From a virus: a DNA stretch of 57,007 bases. Positions 38,200-46,135 of the stretch are shown piece after piece. Below the pieces are notes generated by a model. It was not told the origin of the DNA. It ran no database searches and saw only the letters and a list, made by a program, of their open reading frames with translations. The position numbers and the translations under genes are program-made. The stretch covers positions 1 through 57,007 of the IMG/VR virus record IMGVR_UViG_3300043786_001636; one strand, given 5' to 3'. Each line of letters starts with the position of its first letter. Position 1 is the first letter of the stretch.

Positions 38200-39023
38200 G
38201 CGAAATCATTCCCGTAGGCCAAGAGAAACTTCTCGCCGACACGATAATGCCGGGCGCATCGATGCCCGAGTTAAAATTTTTTGCAGAAGTGTGCAACCGG
38301 ATGGGGCTTGACCCTTTCCGGCGCGAAATCCACGCAGTGAAACGCCGCGTCCAAGAAGGCGGTTCGTGGGTGGAACGATACGTTTTCCAAACCGGCATCG
38401 ACGGGTATCGGAAACGGGCGGCGGGCACTGGAGCTTACGCAGGCTCCGATGTGATTACCGAACCAGCCGATGCACCGATCCCAGCCATTGCGCGGGCCAC
38501 AGTCTGGCGCATGGTTTCCGGCCAACGGGTGGCCTTCACGGCATCCGCTCGTTGGAGCGAATACGTTCAAACGTCCAGAGAAGGCAAGCCAACCGCGATG
38601 TGGGCCAAGATGCCCCACACGATGCTGGAGAAGGTGGCGGAGGCCAAGGCTTTGCGGCGGGCCTTCCCCGACGAACTCAGCGGTCTTTACGCAGAGGAGG
38701 AAATGCAACAGGCCAGCAACCCGCCGTCGGCCCCGGCAACTCCAGCCCCGGTTGACTTGGTTGCGACCGTCAATGCCGCCACTCCTAAGCCTCAGCCCGC
38801 ACCCGCCAAAGCTCCGGCTGCCGCGAACCGGAGCGAGGCCGAGGACCTCATCAACCGCCGCATGGAGGAGGATGGAATTTCGGAGTCCGCCCTCAACGCT
38901 TGGGTTGAAAGCCAAACCAAGGGCGCCGTGGATCGCTGGCAAGACCTCCCCGACAAGCACCTGTGTGCTTTGGCCGGAGATGCCAAATGGTCTCAATTCA
39001 CCTCAACCCTTCCTGCAGCATGA
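38196..39023 (+). CDS. bet: Bet/RecT-type single-strand annealing protein
   Basis: A 275-aa recombinase that anneals complementary single strands during phage recombination and recombination-dependent replication. Diagnostic features of the lambda Bet/RecT family: MPELKFFAEVCNRMGLDPFRREIHAV near the start, then RYVFQTGIDGYRKRAAGTGAYAG, ATVWRMVSGQRVAFTASARWSEY and MLEKVAEAKALRRAFPDELSGLYAEEEM. The last 90 residues are a Pro/Ala linker and a small helical C-terminal domain (SALNAWVESQTKG). GTG start with AGGAGG upstream. It is coupled to the nuclease gene downstream by ATGA, the usual annealase-exonuclease pair. Confidence 0.92.
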   Translation: MSEIIPVGQEKLLADTIMPGASMPELKFFAEVCNRMGLDPFRREIHAVKRRVQEGGSWVERYVFQTGIDGYRKRAAGTGAYAGSDVITEPADAPIPAIARATVWRMVSGQRVAFTASARWSEYVQTSREGKPTAMWAKMPHTMLEKVAEAKALRRAFPDELSGLYAEEEMQQASNPPSAPATPAPVDLVATVNAATPKPQPAPAKAPAAANRSEAEDLINRRMEEDGISESALNAWVESQTKGAVDRWQDLPDKHLCALAGDAKWSQFTSTLPAA

Positions 39024-40162
39024 AGGAGGAACACGCATACCTCGCCCCGTTTTTTGCTCCGGGCGGCAAAAGCTGCCTGATCCCCGACATGCATGCCTCG
39101 GAATACCGGGCCGTCCCGGGGATCAACCCGAGCCTCGTGAAAAAAGTCCGCTCTTCGGGGCTCTACGCAGCCCTTGCGGACATGCGCCGGGAGGATCACC
39201 TCGCCCGGGGGTTGGCTGACCCCTACCTGTCGCTGCACAAGCGCAGCGAGGGCACGCCGGCCCACTTTGAGATCGGGACGTTGATCCATTCGCTGGTTCT
39301 TGAACCGGACAAAATTGACCGGGATTACGCTGTTGTGAGCGATTCCATGCTGCGTGACATCATGGCCGCCGCCAAGGGACGCCTCGCTGCGGAACTAGTT
39401 TACAATGCGAATTGGTCCGAGGCCAAGGCGTGGAAATCGGCGCACGGGGTCAACCCGGCAAGCGATGCCGAAAAGGCAGAGGTCATCGCGTCTCGCGTGG
39501 TCAACCTTCTCGCCGGGGAGAAAGCCAGCGAGCAACCGGAGTTCATTGCGTGGAGCGCAGAACAAAAAGCCATCAACAAAACGGTGATATGGCAATCGCG
39601 GCTGGATCAGATCCGCAACGTGGTTGACCGAGCCTTGTCCTACCCGGTCAACCGCCAGGTGTTTGAGTTGCTTGGCAATCAGGGGGCGCTTATTGAGCCA
39701 AGCATTTTTGGAGTCCTTGATGCGGCGCGGACCAAAGGACGGGCGGACTTCGTGACTGCTCCGGTCCTCGGGTCCGTGAAGACCTTGGGCAAAGGCAAGC
39801 GTCTGGAAGCGTTCGACCGTGAAACTGCTCTGTTGGGATACGATATCGCCGAGGGAGCCTACATCGGAATGCTCCGCGATTGCGGGGTCAAGATCGACTA
39901 CGTGGTCTATCTGGTCCTCGAAACGGAAATCCCCTACCGTTCAGTGAGTTGGGTTGAAAGCCTCAACGCCAGCGAAGGCAAGCGGTTCGAGTGGGGCGAA
40001 GACCAGTTCCGTCGAACGGTTGCTGAGATGGCAAAGGCGCACGAGACCGGCGTCCTCGATCCTATGCTGGCGAGCAATGTGCCGCTCCCGCTTCCCGACC
40101 CACGTCCTGGCTACCGTTGCCAATTTGAACCTGAACTTGAACCTGATCATGAAATCGATTGA
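39020..40162 (+). CDS. RecE-like (DUF3799-type) exonuclease
   Basis: A 380-aa protein, partner of the annealase. It degrades one strand to give 3' tails. Family marks: ASEYRAVPGINPSLVKKV near the start, HFEIGTLIHSLVLEPDK (the His-containing helix of RecE-type PD-(D/E)XK nucleases), and KGRADFVTA with D243. The expected acidic residue two before the catalytic Lys is Ser here (S252-V-K254, in GSVKTLGKG), where relatives have D-x-K. Activity may therefore be altered, or another acid may serve. Later elements (YDIAEGAYIGML) are normal. ATG at 39020 overlaps the previous stop. Confidence 0.85.
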   Translation: MKEEHAYLAPFFAPGGKSCLIPDMHASEYRAVPGINPSLVKKVRSSGLYAALADMRREDHLARGLADPYLSLHKRSEGTPAHFEIGTLIHSLVLEPDKIDRDYAVVSDSMLRDIMAAAKGRLAAELVYNANWSEAKAWKSAHGVNPASDAEKAEVIASRVVNLLAGEKASEQPEFIAWSAEQKAINKTVIWQSRLDQIRNVVDRALSYPVNRQVFELLGNQGALIEPSIFGVLDAARTKGRADFVTAPVLGSVKTLGKGKRLEAFDRETALLGYDIAEGAYIGMLRDCGVKIDYVVYLVLETEIPYRSVSWVESLNASEGKRFEWGEDQFRRTVAEMAKAHETGVLDPMLASNVPLPLPDPRPGYRCQFEPELEPDHEID

Positions 40163-40331
40163 GCAAACAAACTATTACCTCGCCATGCTCAGGCTGGGCG
40201 AAGTGCTGGAGGTCGTCGAGGAGTCTCTGAGCCTTGCAGAGACTCTCAGAGAACCGGAAGCCGCCGACATGGTGAGCTTGGCCAAGGGCATGGTTTTGAA
40301 CGCATTGACCATTATCAACGAAATCAAATGA
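40149..40331 (+). CDS. Small helical hypothetical protein
   Basis: A 60-aa helical acidic protein, MKSIEQTNYYLAMLRLGEVLEVVEESL onward. It overlaps the exonuclease gene by 14 bp and the next gene by ATGA. It belongs to a run of small early genes without recognised families. Confidence 0.6.
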   Translation: MKSIEQTNYYLAMLRLGEVLEVVEESLSLAETLREPEAADMVSLAKGMVLNALTIINEIK

Positions 40332-40576
40332 CGCTCTACACACACACCGAGCGCTTCGGCGCCACGCGGTTTTACGTTCGGATTGCAGACGGAATTCTTG
40401 TTGTCATGGACGATGACGAGGAAAGGCTCGTCCACGTTCCGCTCGGGACGAGCCACGATGATGCGACCCTGCAGGACGCGATTGCCGATGTCATCAATGC
40501 GGTTGCTGGCCGAGCGCGGCAAAACGCATTGGACGATGCGTGGGAGGCGGCCAGCAACGCGATTTCAGGTCTATGA
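40328..40576 (+). CDS. Small hypothetical protein
   Basis: An 82-aa protein, MTLYTHTERFGATRFYVRIADGIL onward, with a beta-rich first half containing a DDDEE acidic turn and a helical end (DDAWEAASNAISGL). It is coupled by ATGA to both neighbours. No family recognised. Confidence 0.62.
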   Translation: MTLYTHTERFGATRFYVRIADGILVVMDDDEERLVHVPLGTSHDDATLQDAIADVINAVAGRARQNALDDAWEAASNAISGL

Positions 40577-40827
40577 ACACCATGAACACCGACACACCGT
40601 TGACGGACGGCTACGAGGGCGAATGCCCACTTGGGTTTCGCCCGGTCTCCTTCTGTCGGGAATTGGAACGGGAAAGAAACCGTCTGGAAGAAGACCGACT
40701 CTCCTTGCTGGAAGAGTTGGCTCTTCTGCGCGCGGAATCCAGTCGATTCCGGGCCGGGCTGCCGATGCGCGAGCCGCGCAAGGTAACCTCCATTGCGGAA
40801 CTCTTTGGAGAGTTGTTTGCGTCATGA
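40573..40827 (+). CDS. Small coiled-coil protein
   Basis: An 84-aa protein. After GECPLGFRPVSFCREL the sequence RERNRLEEDRLSLLEELALLRAE forms a coiled coil. Starts at MNTMNT (40573), which overlaps the preceding stop as ATGA. Many phages encode such short coiled-coil proteins of unknown role in the early region. Confidence 0.62.
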   Translation: MNTMNTDTPLTDGYEGECPLGFRPVSFCRELERERNRLEEDRLSLLEELALLRAESSRFRAGLPMREPRKVTSIAELFGELFAS

Positions 40828-41321
40828 AACTATACGACACCAACGAAACGGAAGACCTGTGGACCCTCGCCGAAGCGCGGGAAGCCGCGAAAGCCGGGAT
40901 GGAGCAAGCCGCCGAAACATGCGGCGACCCGTGGCTGGACTACGCGCACGGTTTCATCCTCGACCATTTGGACCGCCGCCAGTTTCTCCACGTTGATGAT
41001 TTGTGGGAGACGGGGCTTGACGTTCCGGCCAACCTCAAGGGACTTGGCCAAGTCATCGCTCGGCTGAAGCGCGAGGGGCACATTCAGCCGATTCGGATCG
41101 CAAACATCCCTCACGCCTTTGCGGCCCGCCCTTCGGTCCGAAGCAACGGGCAGGTGAAACTGGTCTGGAAATCGATGCGCTACCGAGGACCGATGCGGGA
41201 AGCTGGTGAGCTTCACGAGCTTTTAGCTGACATGCGGGAGGCGTTGACGGCGCTCATGCCGTCGGCCCCGGACAAAGATGCCGTGGCAAAGTTGATCGTG
41301 CGAGCGGGAGGGCAACCATGA
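40824..41321 (+). CDS. Hypothetical early protein with possible winged helix
   Basis: A 165-aa protein, MKLYDTNETEDLWTLAEAREAAKAG onward. The centre (FLHVDDLWETGLDVPANLKGLGQVIARLKREGHIQPI) has the helix-helix-turn and GLGQVIARLKREG pattern seen in phage winged-helix and replication accessory proteins. The last third is helical and acidic. ATGA overlap with the gene before. A DNA-binding role fits but is not proven. Confidence 0.65.
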   Translation: MKLYDTNETEDLWTLAEAREAAKAGMEQAAETCGDPWLDYAHGFILDHLDRRQFLHVDDLWETGLDVPANLKGLGQVIARLKREGHIQPIRIANIPHAFAARPSVRSNGQVKLVWKSMRYRGPMREAGELHELLADMREALTALMPSAPDKDAVAKLIVRAGGQP

Positions 41322-41325
41322 ATTT

Positions 41326-41625
41326 ATGAAACCGATACGAATCAAAATCAATCTCAGCAAGCTCGACAAGGGCGCATTTTTCGAAAGCACATCCGGCGAC
41401 AAATGGCTCGACCTCGTGGCCTGGCCGACAAAAGAGAGTCGCTACGGCGAAACCCACTCCCTCAAACAAAGCTACCCAGCAGGAGACGATCGCGCGAAAG
41501 GTTCGCCGTTCGTCGGAAGTTTGACTTTGCCAGACGCTCAGCCATCCGGTCAGCCATCTACCCGTCAAGCCAGCCAGCCGATCCCGTTCGACCAACCCAC
41601 TCAAACCGATGACATCCCGTTCTAA
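41326..41625 (+). CDS. Putative single-stranded DNA-binding protein with DDIPF tail
   Basis: A 99-aa protein. MKPIRIKINLSKLDKGAFFES and KWLDLVAWPTKESRYGE suggest a small beta barrel. The linker is Ser/Gln/Pro-rich (SGQPSTRQASQP) and the end TDDIPF is the acidic tip typical of bacterial and phage SSBs, used to recruit other replication proteins. This layout (barrel, Gln/Pro linker, DDIPF) and the place after the annealase pair support an SSB-like role. It is shorter than standard SSBs. The tip-coding DNA is duplicated at 42406. Confidence 0.68.
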   Translation: MKPIRIKINLSKLDKGAFFESTSGDKWLDLVAWPTKESRYGETHSLKQSYPAGDDRAKGSPFVGSLTLPDAQPSGQPSTRQASQPIPFDQPTQTDDIPF

Positions 41626-41639
41626 AGCGACGGCGGTTG
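41603..41639 (+). repeat. 37-bp direct repeat, copy 1
   Basis: Covers the SSB-like tail codons and the start of the PAPS-reductase-like gene. 35 of 37 bases match 42406-42442. The pair flanks that gene. Confidence 0.9.
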
Positions 41640-42415
41640 AGCCCTCAGGAAGGGTTTTATGCCGCTTCTCCTGCGGTGCCGCTTCCGCTGTCGCTACCAA
41701 GCTGGCAATTGAGAAATACGGCACGGTAGAAATCAACTACTCTGACACTGGCAGCGAACACCCAGACAATGCCCGATTCATCGCGGACTGCGAGCGATGG
41801 TTCGGCCAGAAGGTCACGATCACCAAAAGCGACAAATACCGCGACATCTGGGAAGTGTTCGAGAAAAAGCGGTTCCTCGTCTCGCACCAAGGAGCGCCAT
41901 GCACGGCTGAAATGAAACGCATTCCCGGCGATTCCGTTTGGACAATCGGCGACCGGGAGATTTTCGGGTATACCGTCGAAGAGCGCCATCGGGTGGAGCA
42001 ATGGAAGCGTCAGAATTTTGAGCGGATAATCGAGACCCCGCTGATTGAGCGAAACCTGACTAAAGAAGATTGTTTTGGCATCCTGGACCGCGTAGGAATT
42101 GAGCTTCCGGCGATGTATAAACTAGGGTTTCGTAATAACAACTGCATTGGATGCGTGAAGGCCCGCGACAATCTGGACTACTGGAAAAGGGTGCGGAAGC
42201 ATTTCCCCGAAATCTTCGAGCGCATGGCAAAGCTGGAAAGAGACATCGGAACGACAATCAACCGTATCACAAAGGCCGGGGAACGCTCGCCAATCTTCCT
42301 CGACGAAATCGAAGAAGGAGACCCGAAAGGCTTGGACCCGAACATCCAGTGCGGGTTGTTTTGCATGGCCGAGGCCGACCAATTTGACCGACCAGCAACC
42401 GACCGAAACCGATGA
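41609..42415 (+). CDS. PAPS reductase-like / PP-loop ATP pyrophosphatase-family protein
   Basis: A 268-aa protein. It opens with FSCGAASAVATKLA, a degenerate PP-loop (usual S-G-G-x-D-S) that contacts ATP or PAPS, then IEKYGTVEINYSDTGSEHPDNARFI, the strand and acidic turn of the family, and later RNNNCIGCVKARDNLDYW with a Cys pair, as in phage-borne PAPS reductase-like proteins linked to DNA phosphorothioate chemistry or host sulfur metabolism. The Asp of the PP-loop is Ala here, so chemistry may differ. The start codon lies inside the tail of the SSB-like gene in another frame. It is flanked by 37-bp repeats. Confidence 0.75.
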   Translation: MTSRSKATAVEPSGRVLCRFSCGAASAVATKLAIEKYGTVEINYSDTGSEHPDNARFIADCERWFGQKVTITKSDKYRDIWEVFEKKRFLVSHQGAPCTAEMKRIPGDSVWTIGDREIFGYTVEERHRVEQWKRQNFERIIETPLIERNLTKEDCFGILDRVGIELPAMYKLGFRNNNCIGCVKARDNLDYWKRVRKHFPEIFERMAKLERDIGTTINRITKAGERSPIFLDEIEEGDPKGLDPNIQCGLFCMAEADQFDRPATDRNR

Positions 42416-42442
42416 CATCCCGTTCTGAAACGACGGCGGTTG
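42406..42442 (+). repeat. 37-bp direct repeat, copy 2
   Basis: Repeats the SSB-like tail (TDDIPF then a stop) and the first codons of the PAPS-like gene; the second reading, MTSRSETTAVVTG, stops after 16 codons. This appears to be a leftover of duplication or insertion. Confidence 0.9.
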
Positions 42443-42457
42443 TTACCGGCCCGAAAC

Positions 42458-42482
42458 TTTAATAAGAAACCCTGTTATTAAA
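42458..42482. promoter_or_regulatory. AT-rich palindrome upstream of the HNH-helicase gene
   Basis: TTTAATAA, 9 bases, TTATTAAA: perfect 8-bp arms in an AT-rich stretch that stands out from the flanking GC-rich genes. It could be an operator, a promoter control site or a DNA-unwinding element. Confidence 0.5.
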
Positions 42483-42526
42483 GAAAACAAAACCAGATTT
42501 TAATGTAAATTGCTCCACTTGTTTCG

Positions 42527-44710
42527 TTGAGGCCAATCCAGTTTGACGAAAAGTTGCGCTCCTTTATTTTTAGAACCGCTTCGGCACTGCCGTTGCGAAG
42601 CATCGACTCGGTGAAAAGACTGTTTACAACAAGCCAACGGCTTGCCTTGGTTATCGCCCAAGGTGGGTGCTGCGCAATTTGCGGCGCTCGTTTGGATCGG
42701 ACCTTTCACGCCGATCATAGAATCCCTTTTTCCAAAGGCGGAAAAACGGAGCTTCGCAACGGACAGGCCGTTTGCGCGACCTGTAACCTCAAAAAATCAA
42801 ACAAAATGATTCAAGCCGAAGCTCTGCCTTCAGTTTATACGTTTAAATCTTTACCTGCTCACCGCTTCTGGCAGGATGAGTGCCTCAGTCAGTTTATCCG
42901 TCATGCGCACCGCGACGACGGGCAAAACTTTTCTATTATGGCATGGCCTGGAGCTGGGAAGACGCGCTTGGCTTTGGCGGCATTTCTGACGGCGCGGAAA
43001 CTCAAGCTGGTCAAAAAATGTCTGTGGGTGGTTCCCTCTACCACGCTGCGCATTGATATCGGCCGTGAAGATGGAGGGGGCAACCGGCGCGAGGATTGCT
43101 CTGACGCTGTGTGGGAAGGCAAGCATTCCTCCCCTCCTTGGGGAGTGAAGTGTAATGTCGGCAACGCGGCGATGAAGGCGATGGAAGCTTTCCAGACTGG
43201 TCACTGGCCCGGCGGGGATGACATCGCGCTGTGGGTGATAACCTACGGTCAGCTTCACGCAGAAGCCGATATGTTTGCCGCCCTATGTGGCGCTCATGAG
43301 ACGATGCTAATTCTTGACGAAGTCCACCACGTTCAAGATGAAGGCAAGTGGGGGCAGTCGGTGCGTATTGTGGGCGAAGAATGCGTTTTAAGAATCCCGA
43401 TGTCGGGGACGCTTTTTACTACGACCGGATCGCCGATCCCGTTTGTAAACTACGACGACGGGACCAATGACAACGGGCAAACCGTTCGGGTATTCAAGCC
43501 CAGCTATTCGTTCGGGATGTCCAAAGCGCTCAAGGCGCAGCCCGGAGAAATCACGCCATCCATCCGCCCCGTCACCTTTATCAAGGTCAACGGCGAGGGT
43601 GAGTTGATTCTGCGCAAACCTGGGAGCGGCGAACTCTATACCAAGACCATCGAGATCAGCGAAGATGGCAACGCATCGGAAAAGGTCTCCTATCTCCTGC
43701 ACCGCGATTCTGCCATGGTGGAAGTCATGTTGACGCAGGGGGTAAAGGAACTCAATCGCTACCGGAACGTCGAGATGGACGGCAGTGCTGGCGGACTGAT
43801 TGTCTGCAAGGATGGCGATCATGCGCGGGCTATCTGCGAGGTGTTGCGAACCAAGTTCAATGAAGAGCCGATTCTTGTGTTGCATGACACACCCGGATCG
43901 GCGGAAGCGATTTCTGATTTCAGGACCGGGCGCAACCGCTGGTTGGTCACGGTCCGAATGGTCTCCGAGGGCGTAGACATCCGGCGTTTGCGAGTGCTGG
44001 TCTATTTGACCAACTATATGACTCAGCTTTTTCTGATTCAGGTTTTGGGCCGGATTTGGCGCTGGGATCCAAAGCTCAACGGAGGGCAAGACGGGACCGC
44101 GATTATTTACGCGCATCCCCAGCTCATGAAGTGGGTCGCCGAAATGGAGGAGATGACCTACGAGGCCATTGTCAAAGAAGGCTCTGGGCCGGAAGGCGAT
44201 GACGACAACGAAAACGACGATCCTCCGTGGTGCGGTCCTGGGCCTGAGCGTCACGAGCTAATTGATGCCACGACTGCGGCCGAAATCGCAGGCGGCTACG
44301 TACAAGGCGGCGTTGACTACGATGAACTGATGCGGGTTGAAGCCAATGAGGTTCATGCGGCATTGAATACGGTCAATCCCGGGATTGGCATTAATACCAT
44401 TATCTCGGTATTAAAGGCCCGGAAGGTTGCTTCAGGTGAATTGTTTTCCTTGGTCGGCACCTCAAAGCAACCCACCCGCAGGCAAACAAATTTGGAAGCG
44501 TTGGTGGGGCGGGCAGCGTCCGAGATCCGCGCCAATCCCCCGGCCGATCTTGGGGAAGAGAATCCTTTTGCCTACGTCAATCGCAAGATTAACGCTCAAA
44601 TGGGCGTCTCTCAGTGGCGCGGCGAGATCGCCAGTCGTGCGGAATTTGATAAACGCCGCGACCTGCTCAAAACCATGCTCATTCGCCTGAAAGATGGAAG
44701 CTGGAACTGA
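42527..44710 (+). CDS. HNH nuclease fused to SF2 (DEAD/DEAH-like) helicase
   Basis: A 727-aa fusion. Residues 35-95 form an HNH nuclease: C49-x-x-C52, H61-A-D-H64 followed by RIPFSKGGKTELRNGQAVC, then CATCNLKKSNK. From about 115 there is an SF2 helicase: Walker A GAGKTR (K145, T146), Walker B DEVHH (D264-H268), SGTLF (motif III), then the second RecA domain with VRMVSEGVDIRRLRVLVYL and an arginine-finger motif QVLGRIWRW. It probably loads on or cuts DNA in replication, recombination or defence. A TTG start at 42527 is the first possible after an in-frame stop; no ATG precedes the HNH motif, so the exact start is uncertain. Confidence 0.85.
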   Translation: MRPIQFDEKLRSFIFRTASALPLRSIDSVKRLFTTSQRLALVIAQGGCCAICGARLDRTFHADHRIPFSKGGKTELRNGQAVCATCNLKKSNKMIQAEALPSVYTFKSLPAHRFWQDECLSQFIRHAHRDDGQNFSIMAWPGAGKTRLALAAFLTARKLKLVKKCLWVVPSTTLRIDIGREDGGGNRREDCSDAVWEGKHSSPPWGVKCNVGNAAMKAMEAFQTGHWPGGDDIALWVITYGQLHAEADMFAALCGAHETMLILDEVHHVQDEGKWGQSVRIVGEECVLRIPMSGTLFTTTGSPIPFVNYDDGTNDNGQTVRVFKPSYSFGMSKALKAQPGEITPSIRPVTFIKVNGEGELILRKPGSGELYTKTIEISEDGNASEKVSYLLHRDSAMVEVMLTQGVKELNRYRNVEMDGSAGGLIVCKDGDHARAICEVLRTKFNEEPILVLHDTPGSAEAISDFRTGRNRWLVTVRMVSEGVDIRRLRVLVYLTNYMTQLFLIQVLGRIWRWDPKLNGGQDGTAIIYAHPQLMKWVAEMEEMTYEAIVKEGSGPEGDDDNENDDPPWCGPGPERHELIDATTAAEIAGGYVQGGVDYDELMRVEANEVHAALNTVNPGIGINTIISVLKARKVASGELFSLVGTSKQPTRRQTNLEALVGRAASEIRANPPADLGEENPFAYVNRKINAQMGVSQWRGEIASRAEFDKRRDLLKTMLIRLKDGSWN

Positions 44711-45326
44711 AGACTACACCTTGACCCCGGCGCAAGTGATGGAGCTGTATCATCGCGAATCTGCGTCCACCTTAAACTGCCTCCGGGCTTTGCCTACGAC
44801 CATCATTCTCATGATGACCAAGACGCACCCGGACGGCACGCCATGGTGGCAACGAGTGGAGTTTCCCGACCGGTCCTTTACCTACAAGTCCAAGATCGAC
44901 TTCGTGCGGTCCAACTCGCGTGGAGGGCTTGGCATGACCGTGGAGGTACTCACAAACATGCTGGACTCTGCCGCCGAACTGGTGAGCCGGGCCGATGTGG
45001 AGAAGGCCCGTAGGCTGATCTTTGAGGCGGAGGATGTGATCCCGCACAAGCCTGGGCCAAATGGTGACAATGTAAGCATCTCGCAACACGGCAACTCCGC
45101 CGAATACCTGCGCCGTCGATTGAAGCGGGACGCTCCGGCGCTCTGGGAAGACGTGGTGAGCGGAGTCAAAAGCGCCAGAGCGGCAGCCATTGAAGCCGGG
45201 ATCGTGAAGGTCAAGACGCCAGTGGAGGTTGCGACTGCCAGCCTTGCCAAGCTGACGGACGAGGAGTTTGCAACGGTGGTCGCCATTGAATGGCAGCGGC
45301 GAGGACTTGCGAATCAAGCCATTTGA
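44694..45326 (+). CDS. Hypothetical protein with phage/plasmid 'YLRRRLKRD' motif
   Basis: A 210-aa protein. Residues near 130-165 (GNSAEYLRRRLKRDAPALWEDVVSGVKSARAAAIEAG) match a segment common in phage and plasmid proteins, in which Y-x-x-R-R-L-K-R-D precedes a short helix pair ending A-A-x-x-A-G. The function of this motif is unknown to me. The early part is basic and aromatic. It overlaps the helicase gene by 17 bp and may act with it. Confidence 0.7.
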   Translation: MEAGTEDYTLTPAQVMELYHRESASTLNCLRALPTTIILMMTKTHPDGTPWWQRVEFPDRSFTYKSKIDFVRSNSRGGLGMTVEVLTNMLDSAAELVSRADVEKARRLIFEAEDVIPHKPGPNGDNVSISQHGNSAEYLRRRLKRDAPALWEDVVSGVKSARAAAIEAGIVKVKTPVEVATASLAKLTDEEFATVVAIEWQRRGLANQAI

Positions 45327-45338
45327 CGCCCTCTACGC

Positions 45339-45417
45339 TTGCAATTCACGCGCGTGCGCAAACTGCGGGACACCGCAGCCTTCATGCGAGGACGAGCCAA
45401 AACTTTGCAACTCACGC
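45339..45417 (+). other. Repeated TTGCAA-CTCACGC sites and hairpin before the second recombinase
   Basis: TTGCAATTCACGC (45339-45351) and TTGCAACTCACGC (45405-45417) lie in one direction 66 bp apart. The first is extended by a palindrome (CACGCGCGTG). Between them CTGCGG/CCGCAG (45363-45378) makes a 6-bp hairpin. This short gene-free stretch immediately before a tyrosine recombinase gene is a candidate for its binding or crossover site. Confidence 0.4.
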
Positions 45418-45438
45418 AAATGAAGTAAATTGCCAGCA

Positions 45439-46032
45439 ATGCCCGGGAAGCCAGCAAAACAAACACCGAAACGCGATTCGGTCTATTATTCCGACGAGGA
45501 AATGGAACTGATACTGTCGGCCATATCCCGCCGCACCAAGACTGGGTTGCGCGACCGGGCCGCCGTGCTGGTCATGTGGCGCGGCATGCTGCGCGTGAAC
45601 GAATGTTTGCAGGTGCGTATAGCTGACATCGATTTTAAGACTCGCGAATTGCGAGTGCTGCACGGGAAAGGCGACCGCGCCCGCACCGTGGCGCTGCCAC
45701 CATCTGCGATTGAGGCGATTCAAGCCTGGCTAGAGGTCCGCAAGAAACTCCCAGCCACAAAACTGGACCCGTTGTTTTGCTCGTTATACGGCAAATGTTT
45801 AGACCCGTCTCATTTTCGACATAAACTTCCGCGGATCGCCGCTAAAATTGACCTCGGCAAACGACTTCACGCGCACGGGTTCCGCCATTCCGGGGCCGTA
45901 AGAATGAAACGCCGCGGCATCAACACCATGCAGATATCGTCCGGCCTAGGTCACGCCAACATACAAACGACGGAGACCTATTTGCACCACTTGCGCAACG
46001 ACGATGTCATTGCAATCATGCGCGAGGAATGA
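45439..46032 (+). CDS. Minimal tyrosine recombinase (catalytic domain only)
   Basis: A 197-aa XerC/XerD-type protein that has only the catalytic domain. Visible residues are R52 in MLRVNE, H146-R149 in HAHGFRHSGAVRM, the GLGH box in SSGLGHANIQTT and nucleophile Y181 in TTETYLHHL. The core-binding N-terminal domain of normal integrases is missing, as in some small resolvase-like or defence-associated recombinases. ATG at 45439 chosen over an upstream TTG. As the phage already has a full integrase, this one may resolve genome dimers, invert a segment or serve excision. Confidence 0.85.
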   Translation: MPGKPAKQTPKRDSVYYSDEEMELILSAISRRTKTGLRDRAAVLVMWRGMLRVNECLQVRIADIDFKTRELRVLHGKGDRARTVALPPSAIEAIQAWLEVRKKLPATKLDPLFCSLYGKCLDPSHFRHKLPRIAAKIDLGKRLHAHGFRHSGAVRMKRRGINTMQISSGLGHANIQTTETYLHHLRNDDVIAIMREE

Positions 46033-46088
46033 CCTTGTGCTTATCAAAATGGCTAGAATTGCAAGAATTTGCAGCCCATAACTTTCAT

Positions 46089-46122
46089 ATGAAACACGTT
46101 TCTGTCAAAAAACGTGTTTCAT
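46089..46122. terminator. 13-bp perfect inverted repeat
   Basis: ATGAAACACGTTT (46089-46101) and AAACGTGTTTCAT (46110-46122) around 8 bases. It lies 57 bp after the recombinase stop and 66 bp before the next gene. Without a strict T run it could be a terminator for the upstream gene or an operator. Confidence 0.6.
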
Positions 46123-46135
46123 TTGCACGTTGGAA

